Part shown: one piece after another, positions 52,340 to 61,205 of the stretch
Numbering within the stretch: position 1 is the stretch's first letter
Layout of the letters: each line of letters begins with the position of its first letter
NCBI RefSeq assembly: GCF_003719335.1
Contig: NZ_RIAS01000007.1
Coordinates: forward strand, 248,001-312,000
DNA from: Paenibacillus amylolyticus
GTDB taxonomy: Bacteria; Bacillota; Bacilli; Paenibacillales; Paenibacillaceae
Length of the DNA stretch: 64,000 nt
Direction of reading: 5' to 3'
The notes under the pieces: model-generated
What the model saw: the letters and a program-made list of their open reading frames with translations, nothing else
Told to the model about the DNA's origin: nothing
The model's database searches: none
Position numbers and translations under genes: made by a program

Positions 52340-52730
52340 GGTACACCGCTTTCTACTTATTCTAGGTATAACTTATTTTCAATCCTCTTACCTTGTTAAC
52401 CTCCTATTAATTTCCTAATACCTTTGATAGTTTATGGTCATACCTACTTATTGTCAAGGCAGGTGTAGGGGATTCGTAGACCTATACGTAGGTAGAACAG
52501 TCCAGCATTTTTTATACAGAAACGATGATAGAAGGGAAAATCATGGTGTATTGGATTCAGCTCGATGGGTTAGGCGAATGGAAACAAATCGAACGCAACT
52601 TGAACAGATAAATCTCAACGATTGAGCAGTTGAGGAGAAATTAGAAATAGCCTTTCTTAATATATAATTCTTAATATATAAGAGAGGCCTGTTTAGCTTT
52701 AGTAGAAATTACTCCACATGCTGAAACTTT
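52340..52730. other. Intergenic region between transglutaminase lipoprotein and GNAT gene
   Basis: 391 bp. It may hold a tiny plus-strand frame at 52543-52611 (MVYWIQLDGLGEWKQIERNL, then NR) after GAAGGG, unproven, and the GNAT terminator hairpin. ACCTA-TACG-TAGGT near 52479-52493 is a small palindrome. No recognisable gene. Confidence 0.4.
52648..52692 (-). terminator. Terminator of the GNAT gene, containing a 14-bp tandem repeat
   Basis: GCCTTTCTTAATATAT (from 52650) pairs imperfectly with the facing TATATAAGAGAGGC (ending 52688). The unit TTCTTAATATATAA occurs twice in tandem (52654-52667, 52668-52681). On the minus strand the hairpin is followed by TATTTCTAATTT. Confidence 0.55.
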
Positions 52731-53489
52731 CTATGTATAATTCTTAACCCTGTACCAATACGGATAGGCATCGGTATATCCCAATTTTGCATATAGTCGC
52801 CGTGCGGCTGCATTGCCCTCGACCACTTGCAGATAGCTTGAATTAGCACCATGGCTTTTTCCCCAATGCAACAAATGCAGAATCATCTGCTCCGCCAGAC
52901 CGCGGTTACGGTAGTCCGGATCTGTAATGATGTCATGTAGTCCAATGAATCCACGTTCAACCACACCCAGCCCACAAGCCGCTATACAGCCGTCAACAGA
53001 CAGTGTGATGAAACCCGTCATTGCACGGACATTGAGTAACATCTGTATCATGGTTCCCCGGAACTCTTCATTGACCGCATTTAAACGGCAAAAATGATGC
53101 AACCATTCCTCCGTTAACTGCTCATTGATGTGTACCTCCAAATGTTCAGGAACTTTCAGATTCTTCAGCTCTCGAAGCTGTACGAGCGTTTTATCTACAA
53201 CGACATAACCTTTATCTTGTAAAAGTTGATCCAATTCTTCGGGCTGAACGAACGGTGTTATTTTAAAAACGGTATTTAACCGGTTCGAACTGTAGATATT
53301 CTCACATGCCCTGATCTTCTCATGCACATCCAGAGTAGAAGGGTAGATCGGTTGAACGGAGTTGGCACGTTTTGAATATCCTTTGGCAAAACGCAGCACC
53401 CAACCGTCATACAATGAGGTTGATAAAGGTTGCCAGTGGTTGAGAGTCAGTTCTTCAATTAGACGATGTTTATGCTCTGTTGCATACAT
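52731..53489 (-). CDS. GNAT family N-acetyltransferase
   Basis: 252 aa. The C-terminal half is a GNAT domain with the acetyl-CoA loop in IITDPDYRNRGLAEQMILHL and the AAARRLYAKLGYTDAYPYWY end strand; the N-terminal half is a degenerate second GNAT-like part (YDGWVLRFAKGYSKRANSVQ). It transfers an acetyl group to an unknown acceptor. ATG 53489 has TAGGAGG upstream. Monocistronic. Confidence 0.88.
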   Translation of the reverse strand: MYATEHKHRLIEELTLNHWQPLSTSLYDGWVLRFAKGYSKRANSVQPIYPSTLDVHEKIRACENIYSSNRLNTVFKITPFVQPEELDQLLQDKGYVVVDKTLVQLRELKNLKVPEHLEVHINEQLTEEWLHHFCRLNAVNEEFRGTMIQMLLNVRAMTGFITLSVDGCIAACGLGVVERGFIGLHDIITDPDYRNRGLAEQMILHLLHWGKSHGANSSYLQVVEGNAAARRLYAKLGYTDAYPYWYRVKNYT

Positions 53490-53648
53490 GCTGATCCTCC
53501 TAACATAGGATATAGGCGATATAATAACTGGATTAAATAATAATACATAAAAATGTATAAAAATTCAATACGGATTGTTCGGATGTTATGCATCTGAATG
53601 GTATAATCGACAAAGAGATCAATTTGTGGAAATGGAGTACAAATAAAC

Positions 53649-54311
53649 ATGATTAACATAGAGATTCAGGGTCGAATAATTACATGTCATATCGAATTCG
53701 GTAAACGAAAAAAGGCCTCCATCACCATGGAACTGCCATACATGGTCACCATTAAGGCTCCCAATGGCGCGAGTGAGGAAGTGATCCGGCGACTGGTTAT
53801 GCAGCATGGAACTGAGATTGTACAAAAGTCAGCTCGCATGCAGCAAGTGCTGGATGGTCCTCAAGCCAAAGAATATGAGAATGAGGGCAAAGGGTCATTT
53901 TTGCTCTTTGGCAAAGCCCATGCCTTGCATCAATTAATTCCGGTGGAGGGATTAACGGAAGAGGAACTGCGATCGAATTTGAAAAAGTTTTATTTTGCCG
54001 AATGCAAACGCATGATTGGGCAACGAATTATACGTTATCAGCAGGAGCTGAAGGTGAAGCCGAAGTCCATCGACATCGTAGACTCTCCCACGAAATGGGG
54101 GAGCTGCAGCTGGGACAAAAAGCTGACGTTTAATTACCGCCTTGCCATGGCACCGCCAGAAGTTATTGATTATGTCATTATCCATGAGCTGTGCCATATT
54201 CATCATATGAATCATGACCGCTCGTTCTGGCGGCGGGTAGGTAGTATTATGCCGAATTACAAGGAAAAAGAAGATTATCTCATGCGCAATGGCCGAACCA
54301 TGACGTTGTAG
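53649..54311 (+). CDS. YgjP-type metal-dependent peptidase (SprT-like fold)
   Basis: 220 aa. The zincin motif VIIHELCHIHHMNHDRSFW (HExxH with a third ligand His further on) and PTKWGSCSWDKKLTFNYRLA are the signatures of the YgjP family (PF01863), annotated as M48 family metallopeptidase or predicted metal-dependent hydrolase. The N-terminus has the usual beta-rich IEFGKRKKASITMELPY. Members often accompany restriction or stress loci, not seen here. Convergent with the saccharopine-dehydrogenase-like gene, the stop codons being nearly adjacent (54311/54313) with no room for a terminator. Confidence 0.9.
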   Translation: MINIEIQGRIITCHIEFGKRKKASITMELPYMVTIKAPNGASEEVIRRLVMQHGTEIVQKSARMQQVLDGPQAKEYENEGKGSFLLFGKAHALHQLIPVEGLTEEELRSNLKKFYFAECKRMIGQRIIRYQQELKVKPKSIDIVDSPTKWGSCSWDKKLTFNYRLAMAPPEVIDYVIIHELCHIHHMNHDRSFWRRVGSIMPNYKEKEDYLMRNGRTMTL

Positions 54312-54312
54312 G

Positions 54313-55395
54313 TTAACCGAGTTGAACACCATGAGCTGTGTAAAATTGTACAGCGGCATCCCGATCCGTATGGTGATCCAGCCAATGCTCAGGATAATAA
54401 ATTCCTGCAGCCATCGGCTTGTCAGCAGGCAAGCGAAGCAGCTTATCCGCCTGAATAGCAGCACCGAGTGCTGTGAGATGGGACTGTCCCTGAGGATCGG
54501 AGACGGTTAACCTGCGCTTCACCTGTTTACCCGAGTTATCCATACCATTCAGTTCGATGACAAGATGATGGGCGCCGCCGTTTCCCGGGTTGTAGAGCAA
54601 CTTGCGTCTGAGGGGCGTAAACCGTTCACCACTAATCATGCTCCAAATTCCAGTTTTGACCATACTCGCAAGTGCGTACATGGATAATTTATGATCAAAG
54701 GCAATGCGGAAGCTGGAAGCATCGATGTGGCTCTGCCGTGGAAGCGTAACGTGATCCGGTGTATCGAGCCTGTAACATGGCGTTCGGTATCCTCCAGGAA
54801 AAGTGACAGGAAGCGGATCAGTCATTGGATAAACTTCACGCTGTGTATTCAATTCAGTGATCTGAAAAGGGATGCTCATCCGATCCATAAAAGTAACGGA
54901 GTCAGGCCCCGCTTTGTCCCGGAGTGAATACAAAGCACTGATATTCATCTCCACATGATTAAGGTTCTCAGCAAGCATCATGGCAAATAAGGAAGCTGTT
55001 CCGCCCATCCAGCCGGAAGACAAAATAACAGGAGAGCGTAGTTCTTCTTGTTTTACCGTGTGATGTGCCTGATGAAATACTTCTGTCCAGCGAGTGACGT
55101 CAATGAGCGGGATGCCTCGCCGAATGGCAGATACGAGCAATGAATCCTGTAAATCATTTACGGCATTGATGATTAGGAAGACGTCATCTTGGACGTGGAT
55201 TAGAGGATCGGGTGCAGCTGTATCCACAATGACGGTGTGAACACGGTTTGAAGCAAACGGAGGTGTTTTGCCAGAAGAACGGCCTCCAAGTAACAGTTCT
55301 AGATCAGCATGTCTGTCATGCAAGATGCGGGCAATCTGTGCACCAACTGCGCCATAACCGCCGGCGATAAGAATTTTCCGATTTGTGGTAATCAT
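54313..55395 (-). CDS. Saccharopine dehydrogenase-like NAD(P)-binding protein
   Basis: 360 aa. Rossmann fold with GGYGAVGAQIARIL at 13-26, a Lys/Arg-containing GGRSSGK and DVFLIINAVNDLQDS; the C-terminal part (FPGGYRTPCYRLDTPDHVTL) matches the saccharopine dehydrogenase-like family of uncertain substrate. ATG 55395 has GGAGGG upstream. The promoter carries TTGATT-17-TACAAT and a 28-bp near-perfect palindrome directly over the likely start site, so the gene is probably repressed by a TetR-type factor encoded elsewhere. Convergent with the YgjP gene. Confidence 0.82.
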   Translation of the reverse strand: MITTNRKILIAGGYGAVGAQIARILHDRHADLELLLGGRSSGKTPPFASNRVHTVIVDTAAPDPLIHVQDDVFLIINAVNDLQDSLLVSAIRRGIPLIDVTRWTEVFHQAHHTVKQEELRSPVILSSGWMGGTASLFAMMLAENLNHVEMNISALYSLRDKAGPDSVTFMDRMSIPFQITELNTQREVYPMTDPLPVTFPGGYRTPCYRLDTPDHVTLPRQSHIDASSFRIAFDHKLSMYALASMVKTGIWSMISGERFTPLRRKLLYNPGNGGAHHLVIELNGMDNSGKQVKRRLTVSDPQGQSHLTALGAAIQADKLLRLPADKPMAAGIYYPEHWLDHHTDRDAAVQFYTAHGVQLG

Positions 55396-55414
55396 GAAGT
55401 TAACCCTCCATTAA

Positions 55415-55471
55415 ATGTTTAAATGTTCGAACGTTTAAACATATTGTAAAGTTATCTATCTCAAAAATCAA
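55415..55471 (-). promoter_or_regulatory. Promoter with 28-bp palindromic operator
   Basis: Minus strand: -35 TTGATT (55466-55471), 17-bp spacer, -10 TACAAT (55443-55448). Directly downstream lies the palindrome at 55415-55442, beginning ATGTTTAAATGTTCGAAC and symmetric at 26 of 28 positions, with a GTTCGAAC core. It covers the transcription start, as expected for a TetR/AcrR-type repressor. No TetR gene is in the window. Confidence 0.85.
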
Positions 55472-55589
55472 GCCGATGCATTCTCCTGCAGAAAAACAGT
55501 TGTTTTTCTAGCATGCTGATAATGTACAATAGAGCCAATAGTACTCGCCGCGAATCACTCTAAAACGGATGTGGCGGAAGGAGCCCAAG

Positions 55590-55961
55590 ATGAATCAAAA
55601 CGGACAACACTCGGAACTAGTGGATGAATATATCGCTTCATTTCCAGCGGATGTGCAACTAAAATTACAGAGGCTGAGGCAGATCATTGGTGAGGCAGCA
55701 CCGCTCGCTGAAGAAAAGATCAGTTACAAAATGCCTACATATGCGCAGCATGGGAATCTGGTTCATTTTGCCGCGTACACGAAACATATTGGCTTTTATC
55801 CTGCACCCAGCGGTATTCTGGCGTTTAAGGAACAGCTCTCCAGGTTTAAGGGGGCGAAGGGCTCCGTTCAGTTTCCACTTGATCAACCGTTGCCCGAGAA
55901 TTTGATACGCGAGATTGTTGAATTCAGGGTGAAGGAGAATGTGGAGAGGAGTCAGAAATGA
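55590..55961 (+). CDS. DUF1801 family protein (YdhG/iron-chaperone-like)
   Basis: 123 aa. Matches the DUF1801/YdhG family (VDEYIASFPADVQLKLQRLR, then EEKISYKMPTYAQHGNLVHF and GFYPAPSGILAFKEQL), whose members resemble the frataxin-like Fra iron chaperone by fold. GGAAGGAG at 55576-55583 fits ATG 55590 better than ATG 55569. Overlaps the isochorismatase-like gene by 4 bp (ATGA), so the two are co-expressed. Function not established. Confidence 0.85.
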   Translation: MNQNGQHSELVDEYIASFPADVQLKLQRLRQIIGEAAPLAEEKISYKMPTYAQHGNLVHFAAYTKHIGFYPAPSGILAFKEQLSRFKGAKGSVQFPLDQPLPENLIREIVEFRVKENVERSQK

Positions 55962-56503
55962 ATAAATGCCTAATTGTACTTGATGTCCAGCGAGGGCTTA
56001 CCATACAACGAGATGTATCAGCAACTGTGTCAAAGATCGAATCGGTCATGGCGATTTTTGAGAAGATGAATTGGCCGATTATTTTTACTAAACATATTGA
56101 TGAGCAGCATGAAGAATCCTCACTCTACCGCGGGAAAGCAGATTATCTGGAAATTGTTGTGAATACGAAGCAACATCTTGTCCTGGAAAAGAACAAACCG
56201 AGTGCTTTCAGTAATAGTGACTTGAAAAAATGGCTATGCGATCAGCGGGTTGAGCACGTATTCATTGTTGGCTTTAACATGGAATATTGTTGTCTGTTTA
56301 CAGCAATTACTGCTGAACATGAGGGTTTTAAAGTGACGCTGATTGAAGATGCAGCCGGTACGGTGAATACAGAAGAGACTTATGACATGGAAGGACTGGA
56401 TATACCTGATTTTATTGGTTCGATTCTCAATTGGTCAGGCTGCATAGAAGTTCTATATACAGATGAATTCAGTGACGTGTACTCCCAGGGTGTTGAAAAG
56501 TAG
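55958..56503 (+). CDS. Isochorismatase-like cysteine hydrolase
   Basis: 181 aa. IVLDVQRGLT carries the catalytic Asp, VLEKNKPSAFSNSDLKKWLC the Lys region, and VGFNMEYCCLFTAITAEHEG the nucleophile Cys, the triad of the isochorismatase/nicotinamidase superfamily. It hydrolyses an amide or ester of a small molecule; which one is not readable. ATG 55958 overlaps the DUF1801 stop, forming a two-gene operon terminated at 56555-56588. Confidence 0.87.
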   Translation: MNKCLIVLDVQRGLTIQRDVSATVSKIESVMAIFEKMNWPIIFTKHIDEQHEESSLYRGKADYLEIVVNTKQHLVLEKNKPSAFSNSDLKKWLCDQRVEHVFIVGFNMEYCCLFTAITAEHEGFKVTLIEDAAGTVNTEETYDMEGLDIPDFIGSILNWSGCIEVLYTDEFSDVYSQGVEK

Positions 56504-56554
56504 TATTTGTTTATAATATGGATGCCACTTCGTTTCTGGCTAAACAAAACTTAT

Positions 56555-56588
56555 AAAAATCCGGATGAATACTCATCCGGATTTTTTT
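56555..56588. terminator. Terminator after the isochorismatase-like gene
   Basis: AAAAATCCGGATGA (56555-56568) pairs with TCATCCGGATTTTT (56573-56586), 4-nt loop, T run on the plus side and A run on the minus side, so it may also serve the convergent gene remnant. Confidence 0.92.
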
Positions 56589-56614
56589 GATTCCTGCTCT
56601 TTCCCCAACGGTTT

Positions 56615-56870
56615 CTACTCAAAGTAATAGGTAACATCGGAGTTGCTGGCCGCAGGGATCAGATACATAAAATAGGGGCTCACCTGCAGGTGTATGTTCA
56701 AATCAGACACACCGAGACTTCGAACCGTTAGATTGAAACGGCCATTTGCATCGACTGCGACGGTTTCCGTACGAATATGTTTTTCTTCTGGTGACGGGCC
56801 ATGAATCTGAAAGGAGGCCAGCGATCGGTAGCACAAGCAGCGAGCTTAATTTTATTTTTGTACTCATCAT
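56615..56870 (-). pseudogene. Probable frameshifted small secreted protein
   Basis: A minus-strand frame at 56870 (ATGATG) begins MMSTKIKLSSLLVLPIAGLL, a typical signal peptide, then continues only into nonsense. The mature-looking sequence lies in another frame: CYRSLASFQIHGPSPEEKHI, then TVAVDANGRFNLTVRSLGVS, SDLNIHLQVSPYFMYLIP and DVTYYFE. That second frame has TAA codons upstream and no start, so a one-base shift near 56820-56835 probably split one gene. Not recognised; a beta-sandwich (carboxypeptidase-regulatory-like) is possible. Confidence 0.45.
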
Positions 56871-56984
56871 CAATCTGTAAAACTCCGCTCATCTTCAGTA
56901 CACACCCAGAGGGATACGAAGTGTAACTTTATATATATCATCGTCTGTTTTATTCGTTTTGCTTAGGTGAAGTTGGATGCATGC

Positions 56985-57025
56985 AACAAAAAAAGAACAT
57001 AGGCTATCCTTAGACGCATGATAGC
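56985..57025 (-). terminator. Terminator of the 200-aa unknown gene
   Basis: On the minus strand CATAGGCTATC pairs with GATAGCCTATG around an 11-nt loop, followed by TTCTTTTTTTG. It ends the transcript of the gene at 57067-57669. Confidence 0.88.
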
Positions 57026-57066
57026 CTATGCTCCTCTTTCATATTTTTCATATCTCTCATATGCAA

Positions 57067-57669
57067 TCAGTCCAGATTCAAGTCGAAATCGGGCTGGCAC
57101 ATATAATCTATGGGATACAGATCATCTCGTGCTGAGATCAATGCACGGAAGTGGAGATATAGATTGTCCGCTTGCTCCACAACGCCACCTGCTCGAAAAG
57201 GGACAAGCTCAGCTACGACGAAGACATCTTCCGCATTTGTACAGCGAAAAATGACATTGCTTGGGTTAATGACTTCTTCCATATAACTGTAAGTCATCAC
57301 ATGAAAGGACTGCCCGCGCCAGTTCGTCTGAATGACGCGATATGACTGCGTTCGGATCAAGTCCAAGTAACGCTCTAACTGGAAGGTATGTTCAAACTGT
57401 GTGATATAACCTTTTTGATCTACATCGATCGTAAACTCTACATCATAGCTTTGATGGAACTCTTCCTGATATGTACCCTTCATCATCTTTATCGCATCAA
57501 AGTGTGATCCGAAGTTGGGATCAGTCACATAGGGAATGGAAATCAACTCAGGATCAACATGTTGAGAAATCTGACTTGTCGTGGATGGAGGCTGGTTATA
57601 CTTGGTTGGTCTCAGATCAATAGAACCGATCATACTGCCGGGAAAACCGGGGCTGCAACTTATTCTCAT
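57067..57669 (-). CDS. Hypothetical protein, 200 aa
   Basis: Not recognised. It shows no signal peptide or TM segment. The N-terminus is Pro/Ser-rich (RISCSPGFPGSMIGSIDLRP); the middle and end look beta-rich (YDVEFTIDVDQKGYITQFEH, then RGQSFHVMTYSYMEEVINPS and DVFVVAELVPFRAGGVV), with an acidic C-terminus (CQPDFDLNLD). ATG 57669 has GAGGAG upstream, and a strong own terminator follows, both supporting expression as a single gene. Its neighbours give no functional hint. Confidence 0.7.
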   Translation of the reverse strand: MRISCSPGFPGSMIGSIDLRPTKYNQPPSTTSQISQHVDPELISIPYVTDPNFGSHFDAIKMMKGTYQEEFHQSYDVEFTIDVDQKGYITQFEHTFQLERYLDLIRTQSYRVIQTNWRGQSFHVMTYSYMEEVINPSNVIFRCTNAEDVFVVAELVPFRAGGVVEQADNLYLHFRALISARDDLYPIDYMCQPDFDLNLD

Positions 57670-57867
57670 AGTTATCTCCTCGAAATGTAGTCATTTAGTT
57701 GGACGAAGCTGACGGGAGAAAGTTGCACCTTAATTATGGAAGGGATATCAAGGTGAACATTCATCAGCTGACTTGAACCGGGAGATTCCAGAGGATATAG
57801 TGTAGAGGATATTCTAATCTATCAATGACATATACAAGAAGTATAGATTCATGAACGGGGGTTTGTG

Positions 57868-58317
57868 ATGTTATCCACCAAAGTTATTGAACATTGCCGC
57901 GTGAAAGGCTGGTGGCATGAAGATGTACCGGCTGAATATGAAGAAGCACTGCGGAAGCTGGATGTCGATCTGAACTCGGACTTTGCACAATTTTACCTGC
58001 ATGCAGAGGATGGACCGACGTTTTATAGCAGACATCAGGAGCTCTACCAGATCTGCTGGGTGATCGAGAATACCGTGTACCTGCAGGATATGCATATATC
58101 GCAACTTACACTGGGACTACCAGAGGCGTACATTCCGCTGGACAGCTTTGAAGGGGAAGGTGGATTTTTCTATAATCGTCAGACAGGCGAGGTTGTGCTG
58201 GTTGAACTGGGCGAGTCGATTGAACTATTCCTGAACGGAGAGAGCAAGCCGCAATGGGCGGATTTCAATGCCTTTCTGGAGTGGTATTTCGGTTTGGCGG
58301 AAGTGACCACACTGTAA
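57868..58317 (+). CDS. SMI1/KNR4-like (SUKH) protein, putative
   Basis: 149 aa. The pattern DVPAEYEEALRKLDVDLNSD, then FAQFYLHAEDGPTFYSRHQE, LPEAYIPLDSFEGEGGFFYN and RQTGEVVLVELGE resembles the SUKH superfamily, used in bacteria mainly as immunity proteins against polymorphic toxins; the match is from memory of the fold pattern and only moderate. ATG 57868 follows GGGGG at about 9 nt. No toxin gene is adjacent. Convergent with the exopolysaccharide operon. Confidence 0.68.
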   Translation: MLSTKVIEHCRVKGWWHEDVPAEYEEALRKLDVDLNSDFAQFYLHAEDGPTFYSRHQELYQICWVIENTVYLQDMHISQLTLGLPEAYIPLDSFEGEGGFFYNRQTGEVVLVELGESIELFLNGESKPQWADFNAFLEWYFGLAEVTTL

Positions 58318-58425
58318 AGGAACGAAGAGATACCGAAGTATACAACGAAGCAATACGAGAGATGACTATAATTGTTGTAAACATGAATGTTCTTCTGATG
58401 ATATTCGTTTTATCCTGGGTATACA

Positions 58426-58474
58426 GTAAAAGGGTGCTCCCGTGGCTATGAACGCCAAGGCAGTACCCTTTTAC
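58426..58474. terminator. Terminator between SUKH-like gene and the exopolysaccharide operon
   Basis: GTAAAAGGGTGCT (58426-58438) pairs with AGTACCCTTTTAC (58462-58474), with one wobble, loop 23 nt. Lacks a long T run but sits between convergent genes. Confidence 0.65.
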
Positions 58475-58498
58475 ATGTTCCAACTCGATGAACGATAT

Positions 58499-59737
58499 TT
58501 ACTTAGAGCTGGTGAATTGACCTTCCACTTTATTCTTCCCGTAAGGGAAAAACTCATCGACGAGGTCTTGAGGAGAGATCGATACAAAGACATGATCCAG
58601 ATCGGTTTTTTTCGCAAAATCAATGATGTCTCCCGTATAATACCTTGGATCAATTAGGTACACTTCAGAGACTACGGTTGAGAGAAAAGAAATCATAGGT
58701 ACGGCGAGTGAGTCCTTGATAAACATGACCTTGAGTCCGTTTGGGTTGTCTTTGTTGACGACATGTACGATTCCTTGATTACCATACAGATACGTAAAGT
58801 ATTTGTCCGCCGTCAGGTCGTAGGTAGCACCCTTCACATTCAGAGGATATGTCGTAAGTAGCGCATCCTCAAATCGACCATTCAAGGTAGCTTCCGTCTC
58901 GCCTGTTTTAAAATAAAAAGAATAGTTGGTTTTGAATTTAGGATAAATCAGGTCAAAGTCATCATCACCGGCGAAAAACTTCCCGGTTTTGCGGCCTTGT
59001 GAGCCGATAAAGAAATCTGTATACGGGATGACATTGTAGTTGCCGATATCAGTGAAATAATGATCCGGATCAAGTGGCTTATTGTACAGCCCATCCAGAT
59101 GATGAACCAACTGGCCGAAGGCCCAGAAGGCTGTTTTGATTTTCCAGTGATGATCGGTTGTGAAAAATAAATCCTTTGCCGGTATGCCGCTCTCTAATAA
59201 TCCTTCGCGCAGATCCAGCGTGTCAATTCCGTTCTGCTTCAGATGATCCAGGAAGCCATCAGCCGTTTCGTTATTGAAATTATAAGGTATGCCTTCCGGG
59301 AATGTTGTATAGCCACGTACATATTTGTCTGGTGTCATGACATATGTAAACTTGGTTTTTGCCCCCAATTGCGCCCCTAGCTCGGCAACCCGATCAGAAA
59401 GCTCTGTCGTATCCGTAGGCCCCGTGGCAAAATAGGTATAGTGAAGCTTACCCTCCGTATCTTTGACCACCTCGAAGTTGTTCTCTTCGTTCTTCCACAT
59501 GAGTGACTGCAAGTATCCGTAGGCTTCCACGAATCCAAACTTTTCAAAAACATGCTCATTGATGTCGGCATCCAGTTCGTTGATGATGCCTTTGGCATTG
59601 GAGAAACGGTAGTCCGCTGAAGCCAGTGTTTTTTTCATCGGACCGAAGGAATGAATAATATTCAAGATCGAGAACGTGGCGAGCACAAGAATGAAGAGGA
59701 AGGCGGTCATTCTCTTTTTAGCAAAAAAGTTATGCAT
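58499..59737 (-). CDS. AlgX/AlgJ-like SGNH protein of exopolysaccharide O-acetylation
   Basis: 412 aa with an N-terminal membrane anchor (MTAFLFILVLATFSILNIIH) and an outside domain. Motifs fit the AlgJ/AlgX SGNH-like acyltransferase group: YVMTPDKYVRGYT, LDLREGLLESGIP, the DxH pair in FTTDHHWKIKTAFWAFGQL and a Ser in VMFIKDSLAVPMISFL. With MBOAT proteins such enzymes move acetyl groups onto extracellular polysaccharide. It lies 14 bp downstream of the MBOAT gene and is the last gene of the operon. The acetyl role is inferred from family and context. Confidence 0.88.
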   Translation of the reverse strand: MHNFFAKKRMTAFLFILVLATFSILNIIHSFGPMKKTLASADYRFSNAKGIINELDADINEHVFEKFGFVEAYGYLQSLMWKNEENNFEVVKDTEGKLHYTYFATGPTDTTELSDRVAELGAQLGAKTKFTYVMTPDKYVRGYTTFPEGIPYNFNNETADGFLDHLKQNGIDTLDLREGLLESGIPAKDLFFTTDHHWKIKTAFWAFGQLVHHLDGLYNKPLDPDHYFTDIGNYNVIPYTDFFIGSQGRKTGKFFAGDDDFDLIYPKFKTNYSFYFKTGETEATLNGRFEDALLTTYPLNVKGATYDLTADKYFTYLYGNQGIVHVVNKDNPNGLKVMFIKDSLAVPMISFLSTVVSEVYLIDPRYYTGDIIDFAKKTDLDHVFVSISPQDLVDEFFPYGKNKVEGQFTSSK

Positions 59738-59751
59738 ATGGAATCCTTCTC

Positions 59752-61173
59752 TCAGAAATTAAAATAAATGAACGGATTGTATGTTCCTTTGACCAGATAG
59801 GATACACACACGAGAAACAGAGCAATAATGGTCACCGGGTAAAGCAGTTCAAGCGGTTTACCGAAACGTACACCATCCACCATCCATTTGTTCATCCGTA
59901 AGGCAAGTGGTGTGGAGAATAGAATACCCAGAATGAAGAAAAGGGCATATTCCTTCATGAACATCCATGTCGTATCACTCCAGAACCCATTGCCATACAG
60001 TCCGAACATATTGCCAAGGTAGTTGCCGGCTTGTAACAAGTCGGGTGAACGGAAAATCACCCATCCGATGACTACAACAAACATGGCATAGAAATGTCGG
60101 AGCGGAGCATACCGTGTGCTTTTATCCAAGTTGAAAACTTTCTCCAGTGCAATGAACGCGAAGTTGATTAGACCCCAGATGACAAATGTCCATTCTGCCC
60201 CGTGCCAGATGCCCGTGAGTCCCCAGACGACCAGCAAATTACGGATCATTTTATCCTTATTGCTAACGCGTGATCCTCCCAGCGGGAAGTAAACATATTC
60301 CTTGAACCAGGTGCCAAGCGAGATGTGCCAGCGGCGCCAGAATTCGGTAATGGAGCGTGAGATATACGGATACCTGAAGTTTTCTTCAAACTTGAAACCA
60401 AACATAAGCGCGAGTCCAATGGCCATATCCGAATAACCCGAGAAGTCGAAATAAATCTGCAATGTATAAGCGATTGCCCCCAGCCAAGCGAGGCTTGAAG
60501 CCATATCACCTGTTCCGCCCATGCTGAATGCATGATCGGCCACAATGGCCATGCTGTTGGATAACAACACTTTTTTACTCAAACCGACGATGAACCGACA
60601 GCAGCCGACCGCGAACTTGTCCCAGCTTTCCTTCCGATGCATCATCTGGTCTGCAATCATGTTGTAACGCAGAATGGGCCCGGCTACAAGCTGAGGGAAG
60701 AAGGAAATATAGAGAGCGACATAAAACGGATTTTTCTGCACACTGCCATGACCGCGGTACACATCAATGACGTAGGAGATCGCATGGAAGGTGAAAAAGG
60801 AAATGCCGAGCGGCAACGCAATATGCGGAATGCTGAGGCCAAAGCCTGTACTTTCATTGACAATACGCAGGGCAAACGCCAGGTATTTATAAACAAACAG
60901 CATGCCCAGATTGGCAGCCAGCATCACGGTAATAACGGTATAGGCGGCATTGCGCCGATCCCGGTACTTGTCCACGAGCAATGCGAAAACATAATTCAGT
61001 GCGATGGAGACCAGCATAACCAGCACAAAGCGGGGTTCACCCCATGCGTAGAAGAACAGGCTTGCCACAAGCAACAACATATTTTTCAGCGTCACAGAAA
61101 ACCGCAATATATAATACAGCCCGAGCACAAGCGGCAAGAAATAAAATAAGAAGACTACACTGGAAAAGAGCAC
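59752..61173 (-). CDS. MBOAT family O-acyltransferase (AlgI-like)
   Basis: 473 aa with about 11 TM helices. MBOAT features are the two conserved regions SGYSDMAIGLALMFGFKFEE and SITEFWRRWHISLGTWFKEY, and the catalytic His in GLTGIWHGAEWTFVIWG. It passes acetyl (or another acyl) groups across the membrane for polysaccharide modification, like AlgI and DltB relatives. The start is GTG 61173 with AAGGAGG at 7 nt. It sits between the 392-aa protein and the AlgX-like gene on one transcript. Confidence 0.93.
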   Translation of the reverse strand: MLFSSVVFLFYFLPLVLGLYYILRFSVTLKNMLLLVASLFFYAWGEPRFVLVMLVSIALNYVFALLVDKYRDRRNAAYTVITVMLAANLGMLFVYKYLAFALRIVNESTGFGLSIPHIALPLGISFFTFHAISYVIDVYRGHGSVQKNPFYVALYISFFPQLVAGPILRYNMIADQMMHRKESWDKFAVGCCRFIVGLSKKVLLSNSMAIVADHAFSMGGTGDMASSLAWLGAIAYTLQIYFDFSGYSDMAIGLALMFGFKFEENFRYPYISRSITEFWRRWHISLGTWFKEYVYFPLGGSRVSNKDKMIRNLLVVWGLTGIWHGAEWTFVIWGLINFAFIALEKVFNLDKSTRYAPLRHFYAMFVVVIGWVIFRSPDLLQAGNYLGNMFGLYGNGFWSDTTWMFMKEYALFFILGILFSTPLALRMNKWMVDGVRFGKPLELLYPVTIIALFLVCVSYLVKGTYNPFIYFNF

Positions 61174-61205
61174 TGCCTTTCCTCCTTGAAGATGGAATAA
61201 AAAAG

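Noticed and set aside
60637..61149. 170-codon plus-strand frame opposite the MBOAT gene
   Set aside because: Gln/His-rich mirror of TM-rich coding sequence on the other strand.
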